Origin: Pteria penguin
Lineage: Eukaryota; Mollusca; Bivalvia; Pterioida; Pteriidae
Length of the DNA stretch: 64,000 nucleotides
Reading direction: 5' to 3'
Assembly: GCA_035048485.1 (NCBI GenBank)
Contig: CM068580.1
Coordinates: 42,335,585 to 42,399,584, forward strand
The position numbers and the translations under genes are program-made. Every line of letters starts with the position of its first letter. The stretch's first letter is position 1. The notes beneath the pieces were generated by a model. It ran no database searches, was not told the DNA's origin, and saw only the letters and a list, made by a program, of their open reading frames with translations. Below are positions 41,501 to 49,970 of this stretch, one piece after another.

Positions 41501-44500
41501 AACTCCAGTTGCTGAAGCAAGAGAAAGAGCAAGCTCTAGCAGAGGAAGTTAAAACAACTAAAGCAGGTGAGACGAGAGACATGACTACAGTATATACTGA
41601 AACAAGTTGTGTTTGAGAAACACTAATGCCCCCAGCTGCAACAAAGTCCAGAGAGTTGTTTTTAGCATCAAAAGGTCATGGACCTTCGTGTCATTTGTAA
41701 GGGCTTCATTAGTTCAGTATGCATGCGAAATATGAAGTCTCTGTCCCTCATGGTTCAAAAGTTATGGCCGAGGTTAAAGTTGACAACAGACAAACAAACG
41801 GACAGACAGGACAAAAACAATGTTCCCATGATATATCGATCTTGGGGCATCAAAAGTGATTGCATAATGGTCATTTAGTGGTGTCTGTTCTTTGAATTGA
41901 TTTTTTCATTTATTCCATTATCTTTTTCTGAAATCTTTATCTCTTCTATTTAGAGATTAAAGATATGATTTTAATCTTTATGAAATAAATTGAAGACCAG
42001 ATTATTAGTATTGCAGTAAAACTGCATGAAGATTTATAAATGTATGTAAAATCTTCAGTCATTGATGTAATAAAGATGTTCAAATTCAGAAATTTCTTGC
42101 CTTTAGCATAGTATGTATAATATATTCTTTATTTTGATAGCTTTGGATGCAATGAGAAAAGCCTATGAAGAGGACCTTGAGGTGGAGAAGGATCGCTATA
42201 GAGAAGCCATCAAGACCATGTTTACTGATGATTTTGTGAATGAGATCAAACATAGACATGAGTAAGTCACTTAGGGAATGAAGCAGTTTAAACATTTACA
42301 CATCAGCAAAAGGAAGCATATTCTGATAAGACCCTGGATATACTAATCAAATGCATGGGCTTTTATCCAGGATAAATTGCATTTTATATATCATAGCTTT
42401 TACCTTATTTCCAGTCTGTGGGCATATAATGGTTTTGGTTGTCTATCCCACTTTCAGGAATTTAGTCTTCTTTTAAATAGATGAATGGACATTTGTTTTA
42501 CAGACATCTTTTCCTCATTGATGATCAAAAATAATAACAGAAAAATAAACTTATGATTTAAATTTCATGTTAATAATAACATCTTTAATTGAAGTGAAAA
42601 TCTGTTTATTTCATTGTAGAGCTGAAGTTGGCAAGCTTTCAGATGAGTTAAAACAGGTGACTATGCATTATGACAGTAAATGTGAAGACTACAAGCTGAT
42701 GGAAGATAAGGTAGAAAACACAAAGAAAGAATATGAATCCCACATCAACCATCTGATCAAGAGGTAAGCAGAACAAAACTAATACTAGTCTTCATACTCA
42801 CACTGAAATATAACTTTTGATATGTATTTGGTATTTATTAACTATGTGAGTTGTAGACATTTGAGCCTCTTTTACATGAAAAGCTCTACAAAATCCTGAA
42901 TGTTTACATAGGCAGCCATACATGAGACAATGCTGTTTAAAATTTTAGTTGTTCTATTGAAACACGATATAATAGTTTCTAACGAATCTCTAATTATGAA
43001 GTGGTAGTAAATCTCTCATGATAAACAAGTACATGTGTTACATTTCCTGAGGGGACAGGTTGGTATACTGTAGGCCATTTGAGCTCTCTGCTCTTATTCA
43101 TTAAGGTAGTCTTTGGAATTGGAAAAAGAGTGTAATAATAGGTGTGGAATTCAATTTACTTTTTTTTCTTAATTGTATGATCAATTGACAGTAGTGAAAT
43201 ATAGTCAGTGAAGTAACTGTCAGTTTTATATACTTCATCGTGATATGCAAAATGTGAGAGAGCTGCTATCAAGGGTAGATAAATCACCTCTTTGAAATCG
43301 CTCTATATACTGGATTACAGATCTGACAACCCATGTTAAATTCCAGCTGTAAGTTAAGATTATTCTCCAATGATTTATCTTCTTTTTTCTACCTATCTGT
43401 CTAGGATGAGACAGTATAAATATGATATAGGCCATGTGTCATGATAGATTTGACATGTAAAAGATCCCTCAGTGTTTCTCCTGGTACTGTAAGATAGGTA
43501 GAAGATATAAGGCCATGCATCAGGCATGCGCTGTCGTCACATAAGTGATGCAATCCTGATGCAGCATAAAACAGTAAAATATCATTTTTTGTAGGACATA
43601 TTTACTGTTGTGAGAAATAAGCATAGAGGTTGCCATTTAGAAAGAATTGAGATTGAATGAGCTAAAATTGAATACCACAGTGATTATGTAATCATACCAG
43701 TTGCAGGGTTTTCAATAAGAATTATTTTAGGTAGTGATTTAGAAATTTGAGGCGTATCATTTTGATCGCCGTATGCACGAATGTGAATAGTAAATATGAG
43801 ATCAGAGGAGATTTGAACCGGGGATTTCCGTCATTTGAAGTGATGGTATTTAGCCTGGTGCCAGCTCTTATTGAAATCCCTGCAGTTGATTTTGGAGATG
43901 ATTTTTAAAAGAATGGTTATTTCTGCTATTGGTATGGAAGACCATATTTTGAATTAACGTAAAACAATTTAACCAATACTCTGAATAATAAGACAATTAT
44001 TAATTTGTCATTTTGATGTAAACTTGTTTTGTGTTTTTTAGTAATGAACAGTTAAACAGTTTGGTAAATGAAGAGATTGGCAAACTAAAGGACTTCATAC
44101 AGAATCGTACGATGGCCACTATCCCAGGAAATGCCACCATAGAGGAGGAACTTTATGATGCTCAGGTAGAACATTTTAAGGATGATCCCTTGAGACCCTC
44201 TTCAGTTACTTAGATCTCAAATGTGGGGTTGGTCAGCTTGTGCTACCACTGTATGGCTAATAGATAAATGAATATGACATTAAAACAATATATCAAATTG
44301 AACATACTGAATTTAAATCGAAAAGAGATATTGAATAAATAACTTTATAAAATTTGAATCCTTCAGTGTTATGTTTTCAAATAAGATTAAACTTCATGAA
44401 TGGGAAAATTTGAAGCATTTGTCAGATTTTTTGTACACGATTTTCCTTATTATCATGAGGTATGTATATTGTATTTTAAACAGAGTGAAGTCACTGCTAT

Positions 44501-46960
44501 GGGGTTATTTACCTTTACTAATCACAGTACAATGTGTCTTTCAGATTATGATTCGTGTGAAAGATACTGAACTGCAAAAACTGCGATCCCAAGTGAAGAA
44601 TCTAGAGAATAATTTGGAGAGATCTACTGAAGTAAGTAATATTTAATACAGAGTGTTGAATAAAGTTACATTTTCTTTACTCTTTGTTACAGATAGTTGA
44701 ATATGAGGCTTTAAATGTAGGGAAGACAGATCTTATAATTCATATTTGTTTTTTAGGAACAAAGACAAAGCATGACTCAATATCTTCAGATGTACAAGAA
44801 GTACTCTGAGCTAAACAACAAAATGAAACAAGAAATTGTAGAGAAACCAGAACAAAGAGATAGTATGAGAGCATTACGTAGAAGTAAGTTTTATGATTTA
44901 TTACTGAGGATAAGAGTTATCAAATTTCTTTAAATATACCCGTATTTGAGAATAATTAAACCATACACGGACATAAAGATATTAATCCTGTAACGTGTAT
45001 TTATGGGGTATGCAATGCTTTATATATTGAAAGTTTGAAGTACTTATGAATGATATGCAATTTCTCCACAGCTCCATCATTCCATCATCGGGCTAGGAGT
45101 CCAAGTCCCCAGACATCTCCCAAGAAGGATGAGCATCACAGCAGAGATTCACATAGACGAAGGCATATTGATGCCAAAGGTAAATGTGTTAAGTGTGATC
45201 AGCATTTGTTTTATAATGTTTTGGTTTTTGGTTATTGAATAAGAAATAGAATTATAAAAGTATCAAAATGCTTTTGCCTTCAATTTATTATTTCTCCAAA
45301 CATCTGTTATTCTTAGGTCCTATCTTTTAAACTGTTTCGTAGATTTGGATGGTACCTCTAGCAATTATATTCCATGTTCTGAGAATATTCCCCAAGTCAT
45401 CTTGGATTTGGGCCAAAAAGAATGCCTTAAGTGTCAGAACAAGGTCATACCGTCTCATTGAACTCATAGAGTTAGTTTTACTGTATGCAACTCTAGCTTA
45501 TGACTTAAATTTCAGGGTCATATTCACTCAGTATCACATTTCAAGTCAAGGTCATTTCACATTGTAATCTTATGCACTGCAACAAAATCAAAAGGTCAAA
45601 TCTTTTTATAATCAGTATGTAAATTTGGATTATATTGCACTTTTGCATATGATCTGTACCTATGGTCCAGAGTTTCAGCTCATTTCTCAAAGAAAAGTTA
45701 AGGTTTCTCTTAAAATTGTTGCATATTTATTGATGTGTTGAACATGCTCTTGGGAGTATTTGTCGGTTTTTCTGATTTGTCCTTTTTTATATGCCTATCA
45801 TAAGACGGGACATATATTATGGCATTGTGCGTCCATTCCTCCAGGGTCATGTTTTCCGGACTTTCAGCAGTCTTTCAAAATATTGGATTGAAACTTGGCA
45901 TATAATTTTATATCAATGAGGATCAGTACCATTTTGCAATTGGGTATGATTGCTTTGGTTTTGCCCGAGTTACGGCCCTTTAACTTAGAAAATTTCAAGG
46001 ATTTTACAGTTTTCCGGACTTTTTTTGCAGTCTTAAAGGTATTGGATTAAAACTCTGTATATAAATTTATAACAACAAGGGTCAGTACCAGTTCGCATTT
46101 TGGTATGATTGCTTTGGTTCTGCCAGAGTTACAGCCCTTGAACTTAGAAAATTTCAAGGATTTTACAGTTTTCCAGATTTTTTCCTGCAGTCTTTAAAGG
46201 TATTGGATTAAAACTTGGTATATAACTTTATATCTACAAGGGTCAGTACCAGATCGTATTTGGGTGTGATTGCTTTGTTTCTGCCAGAGTTACTGTCCTT
46301 GAACTTAGAAATTTTCAAGGATTTTACAGTTATTCTCACTTTTTTCTGCAGTCTTTTAAGGTATTCGATTAAAACTTCCCAATTTACTTTATATCATTGA
46401 GGGTGAGTGCCAGTACGCATTTGTGTATGATTGCTTTGGTTTTGCCAGAGTTATGGCCCTTGAACTTAGAAAATTTATAGGATTTTCTGCAGTCTTTAAA
46501 GGTATTTGATTAAGACTTGGTATATTACTTGTAATCAATGACGGTCAGTACTAATTCGCATTTGGCTATGATTGCTCTGGATTTACTAGAGTTATACCTC
46601 TTAAATTTAGAAATTTTCAAGGATTTTACAGTTTTCTGGATTTCTTTATGCAGTGTTTCAAGGTATTGGATTGTAACTTGGTCATTCATTCAGATTGATC
46701 CCCTTAAAGCTAAGCGATAGGTGTATTATGCCGCGATAGGCGTTGCTCTTGTTGTAATGTATGTTAATATGTATTTAGGTATATAATTTATTGTTAAAAC
46801 GATTTTCAAAATTTCAGACTTGAAGAGATCAAAGAGTAGCCCTTCGATTCCTTATGTTATGGAGGGAGGTATGCAACATCTTCCCAGCTCCAGACAGCAG
46901 AGAGATTCCATTGGAAGTAGTAAATACTCCAAAGTTGGCAAATCCAAAGCTTTCAATTGA
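8470..46960 (+). CDS. mprip: Myosin phosphatase Rho-interacting protein (MPRIP/p116Rip/outspread family), complete 23-exon gene
   Basis: In vertebrates this family is an actin-binding scaffold that links RhoA and the myosin-binding subunit of myosin phosphatase to stress fibres; the fly relative is outspread. Joining 23 exons (listed separately) gives 8208 bp, 2735 residues plus stop, with every intron GT/AG and every phase consistent. Visible order: family N-terminus with [11 protein letters not shown] and CQACF (residues 5-22); PH1 about 44-144, ending in WWFDVLQ; Ser-rich linker to about 465; PH2 about 469-563, with KKGWLIKQG and [12 protein letters not shown]; Ser/Pro/charged linker to about 845; coiled coil from about 848; giant-exon coiled coil 917-2339 with an acidic stretch near 1479-1508; C-terminal coiled coil about 2416-2660, the part that binds the phosphatase subunit in mammals; basic tail with KRSKSSPS. 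Start choice: ATG in good context (aaacATGg) opening the conserved N-terminus. Canonical mammalian p116Rip is about 1000 residues; the excess here is the giant exon. Family assignment is firm; function in this animal is inferred. Confidence 0.95.
8581..13842 (+). other. mprip intron 1, first part
   Basis: AT-rich intron with no ORF of coding character and no recognised repeat. A poly-T/pyrimidine stretch lies at about 12008-12040. Confidence 0.7.
13843..14110 (+). repeat. tRNA-derived SINE (family A), diverged
   Basis: Head with B-box gggttcgactcc, then ctttcggataagacag, and a 3' end near cgtggtctgtggagtgacg as in the copies at 14566 and 18368. Its sequence is more diverged, so it is an older insertion. 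Confidence 0.75.
14566..14840 (+). repeat. tRNA-derived SINE (family A), full length
   Basis: The tRNA-like head has A-box ggcctagtggtatcgcgtc and B-box ggttcgagtcc. It is followed by a conserved module (tgttctgtctttcggatg, catcaggcagatgccgtcac, gtggtgtgacgtaaaac) and an (atca)n tail. The structure is that of polymerase III-driven SINEs moved by a partner LINE. Confidence 0.9.
14841..18028 (+). other. mprip intron 1, last part
   Basis: No supported gene or repeat; several short ORFs have no coding character. The end carries the acceptor of exon 2. Confidence 0.6.
18029..18109 (+). CDS. mprip: mprip exon 2 (start of PH1)
   Basis: Twenty-seven codons after acceptor tatttcag, with donor gtaagt. 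The peptide contains [21 protein letters not shown], the first strands of PH1; the family pattern is GWLLLAPDGTDFDNP. Phase 0 at both ends. Confidence 0.93.
18368..18637 (+). repeat. tRNA-derived SINE (family A), full length with target-site duplication
   Basis: Same modules as the copy at 14566, tail aatcaaccaat. It is flanked by cttcgtgtttat (18353-18364) and cttcatgtttat (18638-18649), a 12-bp duplication with one mismatch, so the boundaries are well set. Confidence 0.9.
18650..18960. repeat. dispersed repeat fragment starting tatgtcccc
   Basis: Begins ttatgtccccttcgaagaag followed by agggggtatg; from general knowledge this start recurs in bivalve introns. The continuation is non-coding and the class is unknown. 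Confidence 0.4.
18968..19200 (-). repeat. tRNA-derived SINE (family A), minus strand
   Basis: Reads as the reverse complement of the family A layout: ttacgtcacgcc at its 3' end, tgatgcaatgca, ctgtctcatctgaatgac, then head with gggaatcgagctcgg and gagccaagtac. Moderately diverged. Confidence 0.8.
19201..21311 (+). other. mprip intron 2, remainder
   Basis: AT-rich; no gene or repeat recognised. Confidence 0.6.
21312..21663 (+). repeat. 176-bp tandem duplication containing the exon 3 acceptor
   Basis: Two nearly identical copies, 21312-21487 and 21488-21663. Each ends in accattacagagg, so the branch-point region, pyrimidine tract and 3' splice site are duplicated. The second copy supplies the true exon 3 acceptor (exon starts 21661). 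Use of the first would add 176 nt and hit a stop after 26 codons. Confidence 0.92.
21661..21726 (+). CDS. mprip: mprip exon 3 (PH1)
   Basis: Twenty-two codons, [20 protein letters not shown] onward, matching the KWQRRFFxLY strand of PH domains. The acceptor accattacag lies at the end of the second copy of a 176-bp tandem duplication, so an identical decoy acceptor sits upstream at 21484. Donor gtaagt, phase 0. Confidence 0.93.
21872..22023 (+). CDS. mprip: mprip exon 4 (PH1)
   Basis: 152 bp coding [14 protein letters not shown]...[18 protein letters not shown], the middle and late strands of PH1. It ends inside the Trp codon of the PH C-terminal helix (tg|g), donor gtaagat. Confidence 0.93.
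22432..22528 (+). CDS. mprip: mprip exon 5 (end of PH1)
   Basis: 97 bp completing the split Trp codon and coding [16 protein letters not shown], the PH C-terminal helix. The donor caggtttgg is weaker than the others, but the downstream phase-0 exon confirms the join. Exons 4 and 5 together make 83 codons. Confidence 0.9.
22880..23665 (+). CDS. mprip: mprip exon 6 (Ser-rich linker)
   Basis: 262 codons between acceptor tttttacag and donor gtaagc. Low-complexity and Ser-rich (for example [16 protein letters not shown]), with basic RxxS sites such as RKSSSLHD and RRSSFDDK that look like kinase targets (inference). No folded domain is recognised. The open frame runs on into the intron and stops at 23692. 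Confidence 0.9.
23666..24227 (+). other. mprip intron 6, first part
   Basis: T-rich intron; nothing recognised. Confidence 0.6.
24228..24405 (+). repeat. old tRNA-derived SINE (family B)
   Basis: Follows the family B layout seen at 50404 and 57493: ttaagtgcttggtttgc, gatctgggttaaattccc, tttcagaggttaacc, gatataactgaa. Many substitutions mark it as an old copy; the tail is lost. Confidence 0.7.
24739..25123. mobile_element. 385-bp MITE with 20-bp perfect terminal inverted repeats
   Basis: tataggtctacagcgataac at 24739-24758 is exactly inverted at 25104-25123. The TATA at each outer end may include a TA target duplication, suggesting a Tc1/mariner-type non-autonomous element. There is no transposase ORF inside; a short unrelated ORF is not coding. 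Confidence 0.8.
25440..25471. repeat. (C)n(AC)n microsatellite
   Basis: A C-run followed by about ten AC repeats in intron 6, just upstream of the candidate alternative exon. Confidence 0.95.
25514..25627 (+). CDS. possible alternative first exon of mprip inside intron 6
   Basis: An open stretch from ATG (25514, or 25523) runs 38 codons, charged and coding-like ([18 protein letters not shown]), to a donor cag|gtattg at a codon boundary. That phase fits exon 7. As a cassette exon its nearest acceptor (25530) would read into a stop, so an internal promoter giving a PH2-only isoform is the more consistent reading. There is no homology support; it may be a chance ORF. Confidence 0.3.
25762..25939 (-). 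repeat. tRNA-derived SINE (family C), minus strand
   Basis: The minus strand starts gtgggcaggtggcccagtcg, then tagcgcgctcgcttctc (A-box region), aggttcgattcccggtgtgg (B-box), and a body with tctccgggtaatccggtttc. The head and body differ from families A and B. Confidence 0.8.
25940..29572 (+). other. mprip intron 6, last part
   Basis: No exon, gene or clear repeat; a C-run occurs at 27118-27131. The short ORFs at 26759 and 26892 lack coding character. Confidence 0.6.
29573..29674 (+). CDS. mprip: mprip exon 7 (linker before PH2)
   Basis: Thirty-four codons starting [18 protein letters not shown], between acceptor ctttatag and donor gtaagg, phase 0. Gln/Ser/Thr/Pro-rich linker. Because it begins with ATG it could also serve as a start in a shorter isoform. 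Confidence 0.85.
30535..30588 (+). CDS. mprip: mprip exon 8 (start of PH2)
   Basis: Eighteen codons, [18 protein letters not shown], the first strands of a typical PH domain. Acceptor ctatgtag, donor gtaagt, phase 0. Confidence 0.93.
30865..31026 (+). CDS. mprip: mprip exon 9 (PH2 core)
   Basis: Fifty-four codons including [19 protein letters not shown] and [12 protein letters not shown], the KHWFVL strand and following strands of PH2, ending NYGFKIK. Acceptor ctgttag, donor gtacac, phase 0. Confidence 0.94.
32381..33214 (+). CDS. mprip: mprip exon 10 (end of PH2 and charged linker)
   Basis: 278 codons. It opens [20 protein letters not shown], closing PH2 with the conserved [12 protein letters not shown] helix. 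The rest is Ser-, Pro- and charge-rich ([23 protein letters not shown]), probably disordered and phosphorylated. Acceptor tttgcag, donor gtaaat, phase 0. Confidence 0.93.
33416..33511 (+). CDS. mprip: mprip exon 11
   Basis: Thirty-two codons, [13 protein letters not shown]...MLVELLETE, leading into the coiled coil; LVELLETE aligns with the LTSLLEKE segment of the family. Acceptor catttag, donor gtagga, phase 0. Confidence 0.9.
33640..33759 (+). CDS. mprip: mprip exon 12 (coiled coil)
   Basis: Forty codons of heptad-like sequence ([20 protein letters not shown]), ending EKDISQ. Acceptor caaaag is pyrimidine-poor just at the border but preceded by T-runs; donor gtaagc, phase 0. Confidence 0.92.
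33760..36471 (+). other. mprip introns 12-13 around exon 13
   Basis: AT-rich intron sequence with no repeat recognised. The short ORF at 35437 is exon 13 with intron on either side. Confidence 0.6.
35494..35580 (+). CDS. mprip: mprip exon 13 (short linker, possibly optional)
   Basis: Twenty-nine codons, [20 protein letters not shown], between acceptor ttacag and donor gtttgt. Phase 0 at both ends, length a multiple of three, composition unlike the flanking coiled coil; it could be skipped without a frame change. Confidence 0.75.
36472..40740 (+). CDS. mprip: mprip exon 14, giant 4269-bp coiled-coil exon
   Basis: 1423 codons without a stop, acceptor ttcatag and donor gtaggt, phase 0 at both ends. 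The first ~430 residues are classic coiled coil ([36 protein letters not shown]). An acidic cluster ([11 protein letters not shown]) lies near 38200, then mixed helical segments, then coiled coil again to [13 protein letters not shown]. There is no enzymatic motif. An ATG at 36481 is internal and not the gene start. Removing this exon leaves a frame-correct 1312-residue protein, close in layout to canonical p116Rip. Confidence 0.94.
41010..41237 (+). CDS. mprip: mprip exon 15
   Basis: Seventy-six codons, [20 protein letters not shown] onward, then a Pro-rich piece ([16 protein letters not shown]) and NSETSNDE. Acceptor acttttag, donor gtaaga, phase 0. Confidence 0.92.
41458..41566 (+). CDS. 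mprip: mprip exon 16 (C-terminal coiled coil)
   Basis: 109 bp, [20 protein letters not shown]...EEVKTTKA plus one base. Acceptor gttacag, donor gtgaga; ends in phase 1. Confidence 0.92.
41610..41870. repeat. dispersed repeat in intron 16
   Basis: Bounded by tgcccccagctgcaacaaag and cttggggcatcaaaagtg, with gttcaaaagttatggccgag and an acaaacggacagacagg run inside. The style, especially the cggacagacagg run, matches non-coding repeats of bivalve genomes, also seen at 53870-54170. The class is unknown. Confidence 0.5.
42141..42261 (+). CDS. mprip: mprip exon 17 (C-terminal coiled coil)
   Basis: 121 bp coding [20 protein letters not shown] onward, which aligns with the ALESMKNAHREEM region of vertebrate p116Rip. 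Acceptor ttgatag, donor gtaagt; ends two bases into a Glu codon. Confidence 0.93.
42620..42763 (+). CDS. mprip: mprip exon 18 (C-terminal coiled coil)
   Basis: 144 bp, [20 protein letters not shown]...HINHLIK. Acceptor cattgtag, donor gtaagc; ends two bases into a codon completed by exon 19. Confidence 0.93.
42764..44041 (+). other. mprip intron 18
   Basis: Contains a degenerate family A SINE (43394-43580) and a possible minus-strand tRNA-like head near 43815-43870 (tttgaaccggggatttcc). Otherwise featureless. Confidence 0.6.
43394..43580 (+). repeat. degenerate tRNA-derived SINE body (family A)
   Basis: Ordered remnants of the family A body: ctgtctaggatgagacag, gtaaaagatccctcagtg, ggccatgcatcaggca, cataaaacagtaaaat. 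The head is not recognisable. Confidence 0.6.
44042..44165 (+). CDS. mprip: mprip exon 19 (C-terminal coiled coil)
   Basis: 124 bp, [20 protein letters not shown]...EEELYDAQ, matching the ELNxxLxxEIxxLxxLL block of the family. Acceptor gttttttag, donor gtagaa; ends in phase 0. Confidence 0.93.
44545..44631 (+). CDS. mprip: mprip exon 20 (C-terminal coiled coil)
   Basis: Twenty-nine codons, [20 protein letters not shown] onward, matching the LLRVKESEIQYLKQEI block of p116Rip. Acceptor ctttcag, donor gtaagt, phase 0. Confidence 0.94.
44757..44883 (+). CDS. mprip: mprip exon 21 (C-terminal coiled coil)
   Basis: 127 bp, [20 protein letters not shown]...RALRR plus one base, corresponding to the KYKDIYTELS region. 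Acceptor tttttag, donor gtaagt; ends in phase 1. Confidence 0.92.
45072..45179 (+). CDS. mprip: mprip exon 22 (basic/Ser tail)
   Basis: 108 bp, [20 protein letters not shown]...RRRHIDAK. Acceptor ctccacag, donor gtaaat; ends in phase 1. SP and TSP sites suggest proline-directed phosphorylation (inference). Confidence 0.9.
45785..46720. repeat. tandem array, ~160-bp unit, about five copies (intron 22)
   Basis: The core aatttcaaggattttacag recurs at 45991, 46150, 46311, 46472 (altered) and 46611, giving spacings of 159, 161, 161 and 139 bp. Units also share ggtcagtaccagttcgcatt and tgattgctttggttttgcc. The array follows a piece with cataagacgggacatat and may be an expanded internal module of a dispersed repeat. 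It ends about 100 bp before the last mprip exon. Confidence 0.85.
46818..46960 (+). CDS. mprip: mprip exon 23 (last, with stop)
   Basis: 143 bp, [20 protein letters not shown]...[10 protein letters not shown] then [11 protein letters not shown] resembles the MKSKSNPDF motif near the vertebrate C-terminus. Acceptor atttcag, directly after the intron 22 tandem array. Confidence 0.92.
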
Positions 46961-48960
46961 CGTCACACTAATGCTGTAATTCAATAATAATTTATACCTT
47001 GTGAATACTACAAACAATTTCTTCTTTGATATTACATATAAGGAGAGGTGAAATGTAATTTTACAAAAAGTTCATGTAAGGCTTCTTCAAGGTTATAATC
47101 ATATTCTCAAAATTAATATGAAAATACTCCTTAAATTAAACTGAGGTGAAATATATATATACATTTTGTGTAAGAGCTGGATTTCTTCAGAGATGAAAAT
47201 AATACAAGGGAACAAATTTTTATACATTTTACATTTGTTATCATTTTGTGCCTCTGTGTAGTCTAATTTTTACGGCATTTGATGACCGTTTTACATGTTT
47301 GTCTGGTTGTTATGTAAGGCTAACTGCCAAGAGCAATTTCAATCATTAAGTAAGTTGTATCATATGTAAATTATAACTTCATTTTTTTGGCTATGGCCAG
47401 ATTTCCAATTTCAAATGGAAAATACTTGTTTCTCCGTACATGCAACATAAATATTTTGAATATCATTCTCTTTATTTGTGCTTCTGACTTGCTATGATAA
47501 TCATACAATTTTCTGATATATTGAAGTTTTTAAAGGTGCAATCATGGTATCGTCAAAAACCCTGCAGCATTTATCATGTCATGACAGCATGTTGTTATAC
47601 ATGTTTATGAAGTAATTCATAGTTCACAAATGTAACACAGACCGTAAATATTATTGGTTCTTAGAAATAGGTAATAGATATACACAGCACTATAAACTCT
47701 ACTCATGTTGAAATGAGCTGTAGATCGGTGAAGGCTTGATTTAGTGGGAAACGAATGCCCCCTGCTGGCTGATTAAATAAAACCACATGTTTCTTGCCCT
47801 TAGTTATAAGCCACTGCTGTTATAGTTATAAATTTGAAGATCCAAAGAATTTTGTATTTAGAAATTTGAACTATGCAAATATTTGTAAATAAGTACATGT
47901 AGTTAAGTAAGACAAATATCAACCTTGTCTTTCATGGGATCGAGTTGTGATTTTATATCATGAGTTGCGTCTTTCAAATGAAAGAGTTGTGAATTATATC
48001 GTATATTGTTTATTTTATACCAAATCGTATATGGCTTTTACAGCATACCTGTATTTCTACTTTTTTGTTGTAAACATTGAGTGATAACCTAGATTATGAC
48101 TATTTTATTGCATTGTTTATCAAGATTATATATGAATAATATTGTTCAGTACATGTGTGCTTATGATAACAATTTTATATTTAAACCAAATCAAATTAAT
48201 AATATATGTAACTTATAATTCTGTTTCCTTGTTTTTAGCTTTGACACAGGTGAGTCAAAGCTCAAATTATGAACTGTTATGCCACAGTGCAGTTATTTGT
48301 ATATGGTCAGTGTGTGGACAAAGCACACTTGCTACATTGACCAGACATGCACTAAATCTGTGATTAAATGTATAGTTTTGATGGTGGGGTTTACATTATG
48401 ATTTGAAGGACTAGGTTAAGAAGTTTAAGACTGTGTGGACCAATCACACTGACCAGAACCTGTATCAGTGATGTCACAAAGCAATACTAATTCATACCTG
48501 CTGCAAATAAGGTTTTCCACCATCTCTGTAAGATGTCATACCTGCATGTTTTGGTTGAATCACATGTACAAGCATCCTATGTTATGCACGGCCACTTAAG
48601 AATATCCAACACCTCTATACACACAAATTGAAAAGACATTCTTTATATGCATGACTACTGAAAACTAGTGTTGAGACAATCTACATTTGTAAATTCCAGA
48701 CAAAGTCACTTTTAAATATGCATAACAAAGAGTGAAAGTAATGATTAAACACCCTGATGTTCATAAATCTTGAAGAAAACCCCTTGATATAGAAGATTTA
48801 TGTTGAAACTAGTTTCCAGTTACCTCCTTTGCATTCTCGTTGCTAAGGATTTTCTAAGCATTCAATTTACATGTTTAGATTAGGCATACCATATTGTGAT
48901 CACGATCATAATAAAAATCACAGAAGTCTTATTGTCACATAAAATGATAGTGTTTGTCTG
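46961..48960 (+). other. mprip 3' UTR and downstream DNA
   Basis: AT-rich; the 3' UTR probably ends near 47800. No gene follows; the small ORF at 48142 has no coding character. Confidence 0.6.
47776..47781 (+). terminator. candidate mprip poly(A) signal
   Basis: AATAAA about 815 bp after the mprip stop codon. The region between is AT-rich with no ORF and is presumably 3' UTR. It is the clearest signal I see, but AT-rich DNA gives chance matches. Confidence 0.35.
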
Positions 48961-48962
48961 AT

Positions 48963-49230
48963 ACACAGCCTCAACCTACCAAGGCAGTGTTACAGTGCAC
49001 TTAGTCTAAACCTACCAAGGCAGTGTTACATTGGATATAGTCTTAACCTACCTAGGCAGTGTTACATTGTACATGGTCTCAACCTACCAAGGCAGTGTTA
49101 CATTGTACATGGTTGTCTCAACCTACCAAGGCAGTGTTACCTTGTACATTGTCTCAACCTACCCAGGCAGTGTTACTTTATACATAGTCTCAACCTACCA
49201 AGGCAGTGATGCATATCTTCAAGACCCACC
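48963..49230. repeat. minisatellite, ~35-bp unit
   Basis: About seven units of roughly ctcaacctaccaaggcagtg plus ttacattgtacatagt, some with 3-bp insertions. A short ORF across it is only the repeat read in frame. Confidence 0.9.
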
Positions 49231-49970
49231 AAGAGAATGATATATAGCTATAAAATTTGTGCACTAGCCCCACAAAGGCAGTAATACATAACTACAAAAG
49301 GTGTGAACAAGACCCAACAAGACAGTGATTCATACCCACAGAACATATGCACTAGATCACCAAGGCACCAATTCATAGCCTCAAAAGATATGTACACCAT
49401 ACCCAACTAGCCAATAATTCATAGCCTTATAATCTGTGTGCTAACCCACCAAGGCTAAGATTCATAGCCTCGTGTACTATACCCAATAAGCCATTGATAC
49501 ATAGCTACAGAATGTGTGCACAAGACCCAACAAGGAAAGGACACATAGCCACAAAACATGTGCACTAGATTCATCAAGGCAGTGATTCATAGCCACAAAT
49601 CATGTGCACAAGATGCAACAAGGCAGTGATATATAGCCACTAAATATGTGTGTATCATAATGATACATAGCCACAAAACATGTGCACTAGACCCACAAAG
49701 GTCGTGATTTATAGCCTCAAAAGATATGTGTATCATATCCAATAAGACAATGATACATAGTTTCAAAAACTGTATTCTAGACCAACCAAGGCTTTAATCC
49801 ATAGCCTCAAAAGATATTTGCTCTATATCCGACAAGGCAGTGCTACATTGCTTAAAAATGCATGTACGAGAGCAACCAAGACAGTGATTCATTGCCTCAA
49901 AACATGTGCACAGGCAAGTGATATAAAGCTTCTTAATACATGTACTAGACCAAAGAAGGCATCAGTTCAT
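49231..49970. repeat. degenerate minisatellite field
   Basis: Irregular units of about 50 bp built from acccaccaaggcagtgattc, atagcctcaaaa and catgtgcactag. It continues the 35-bp array at its left and leads into the 79-bp array at its right; all share the caaggcagtg core. Confidence 0.85.

Noticed and set aside
49031..49240. ORF with a repeated STYQGSVTLY motif
   Set aside because: It is the 35-bp minisatellite read in frame by chance.
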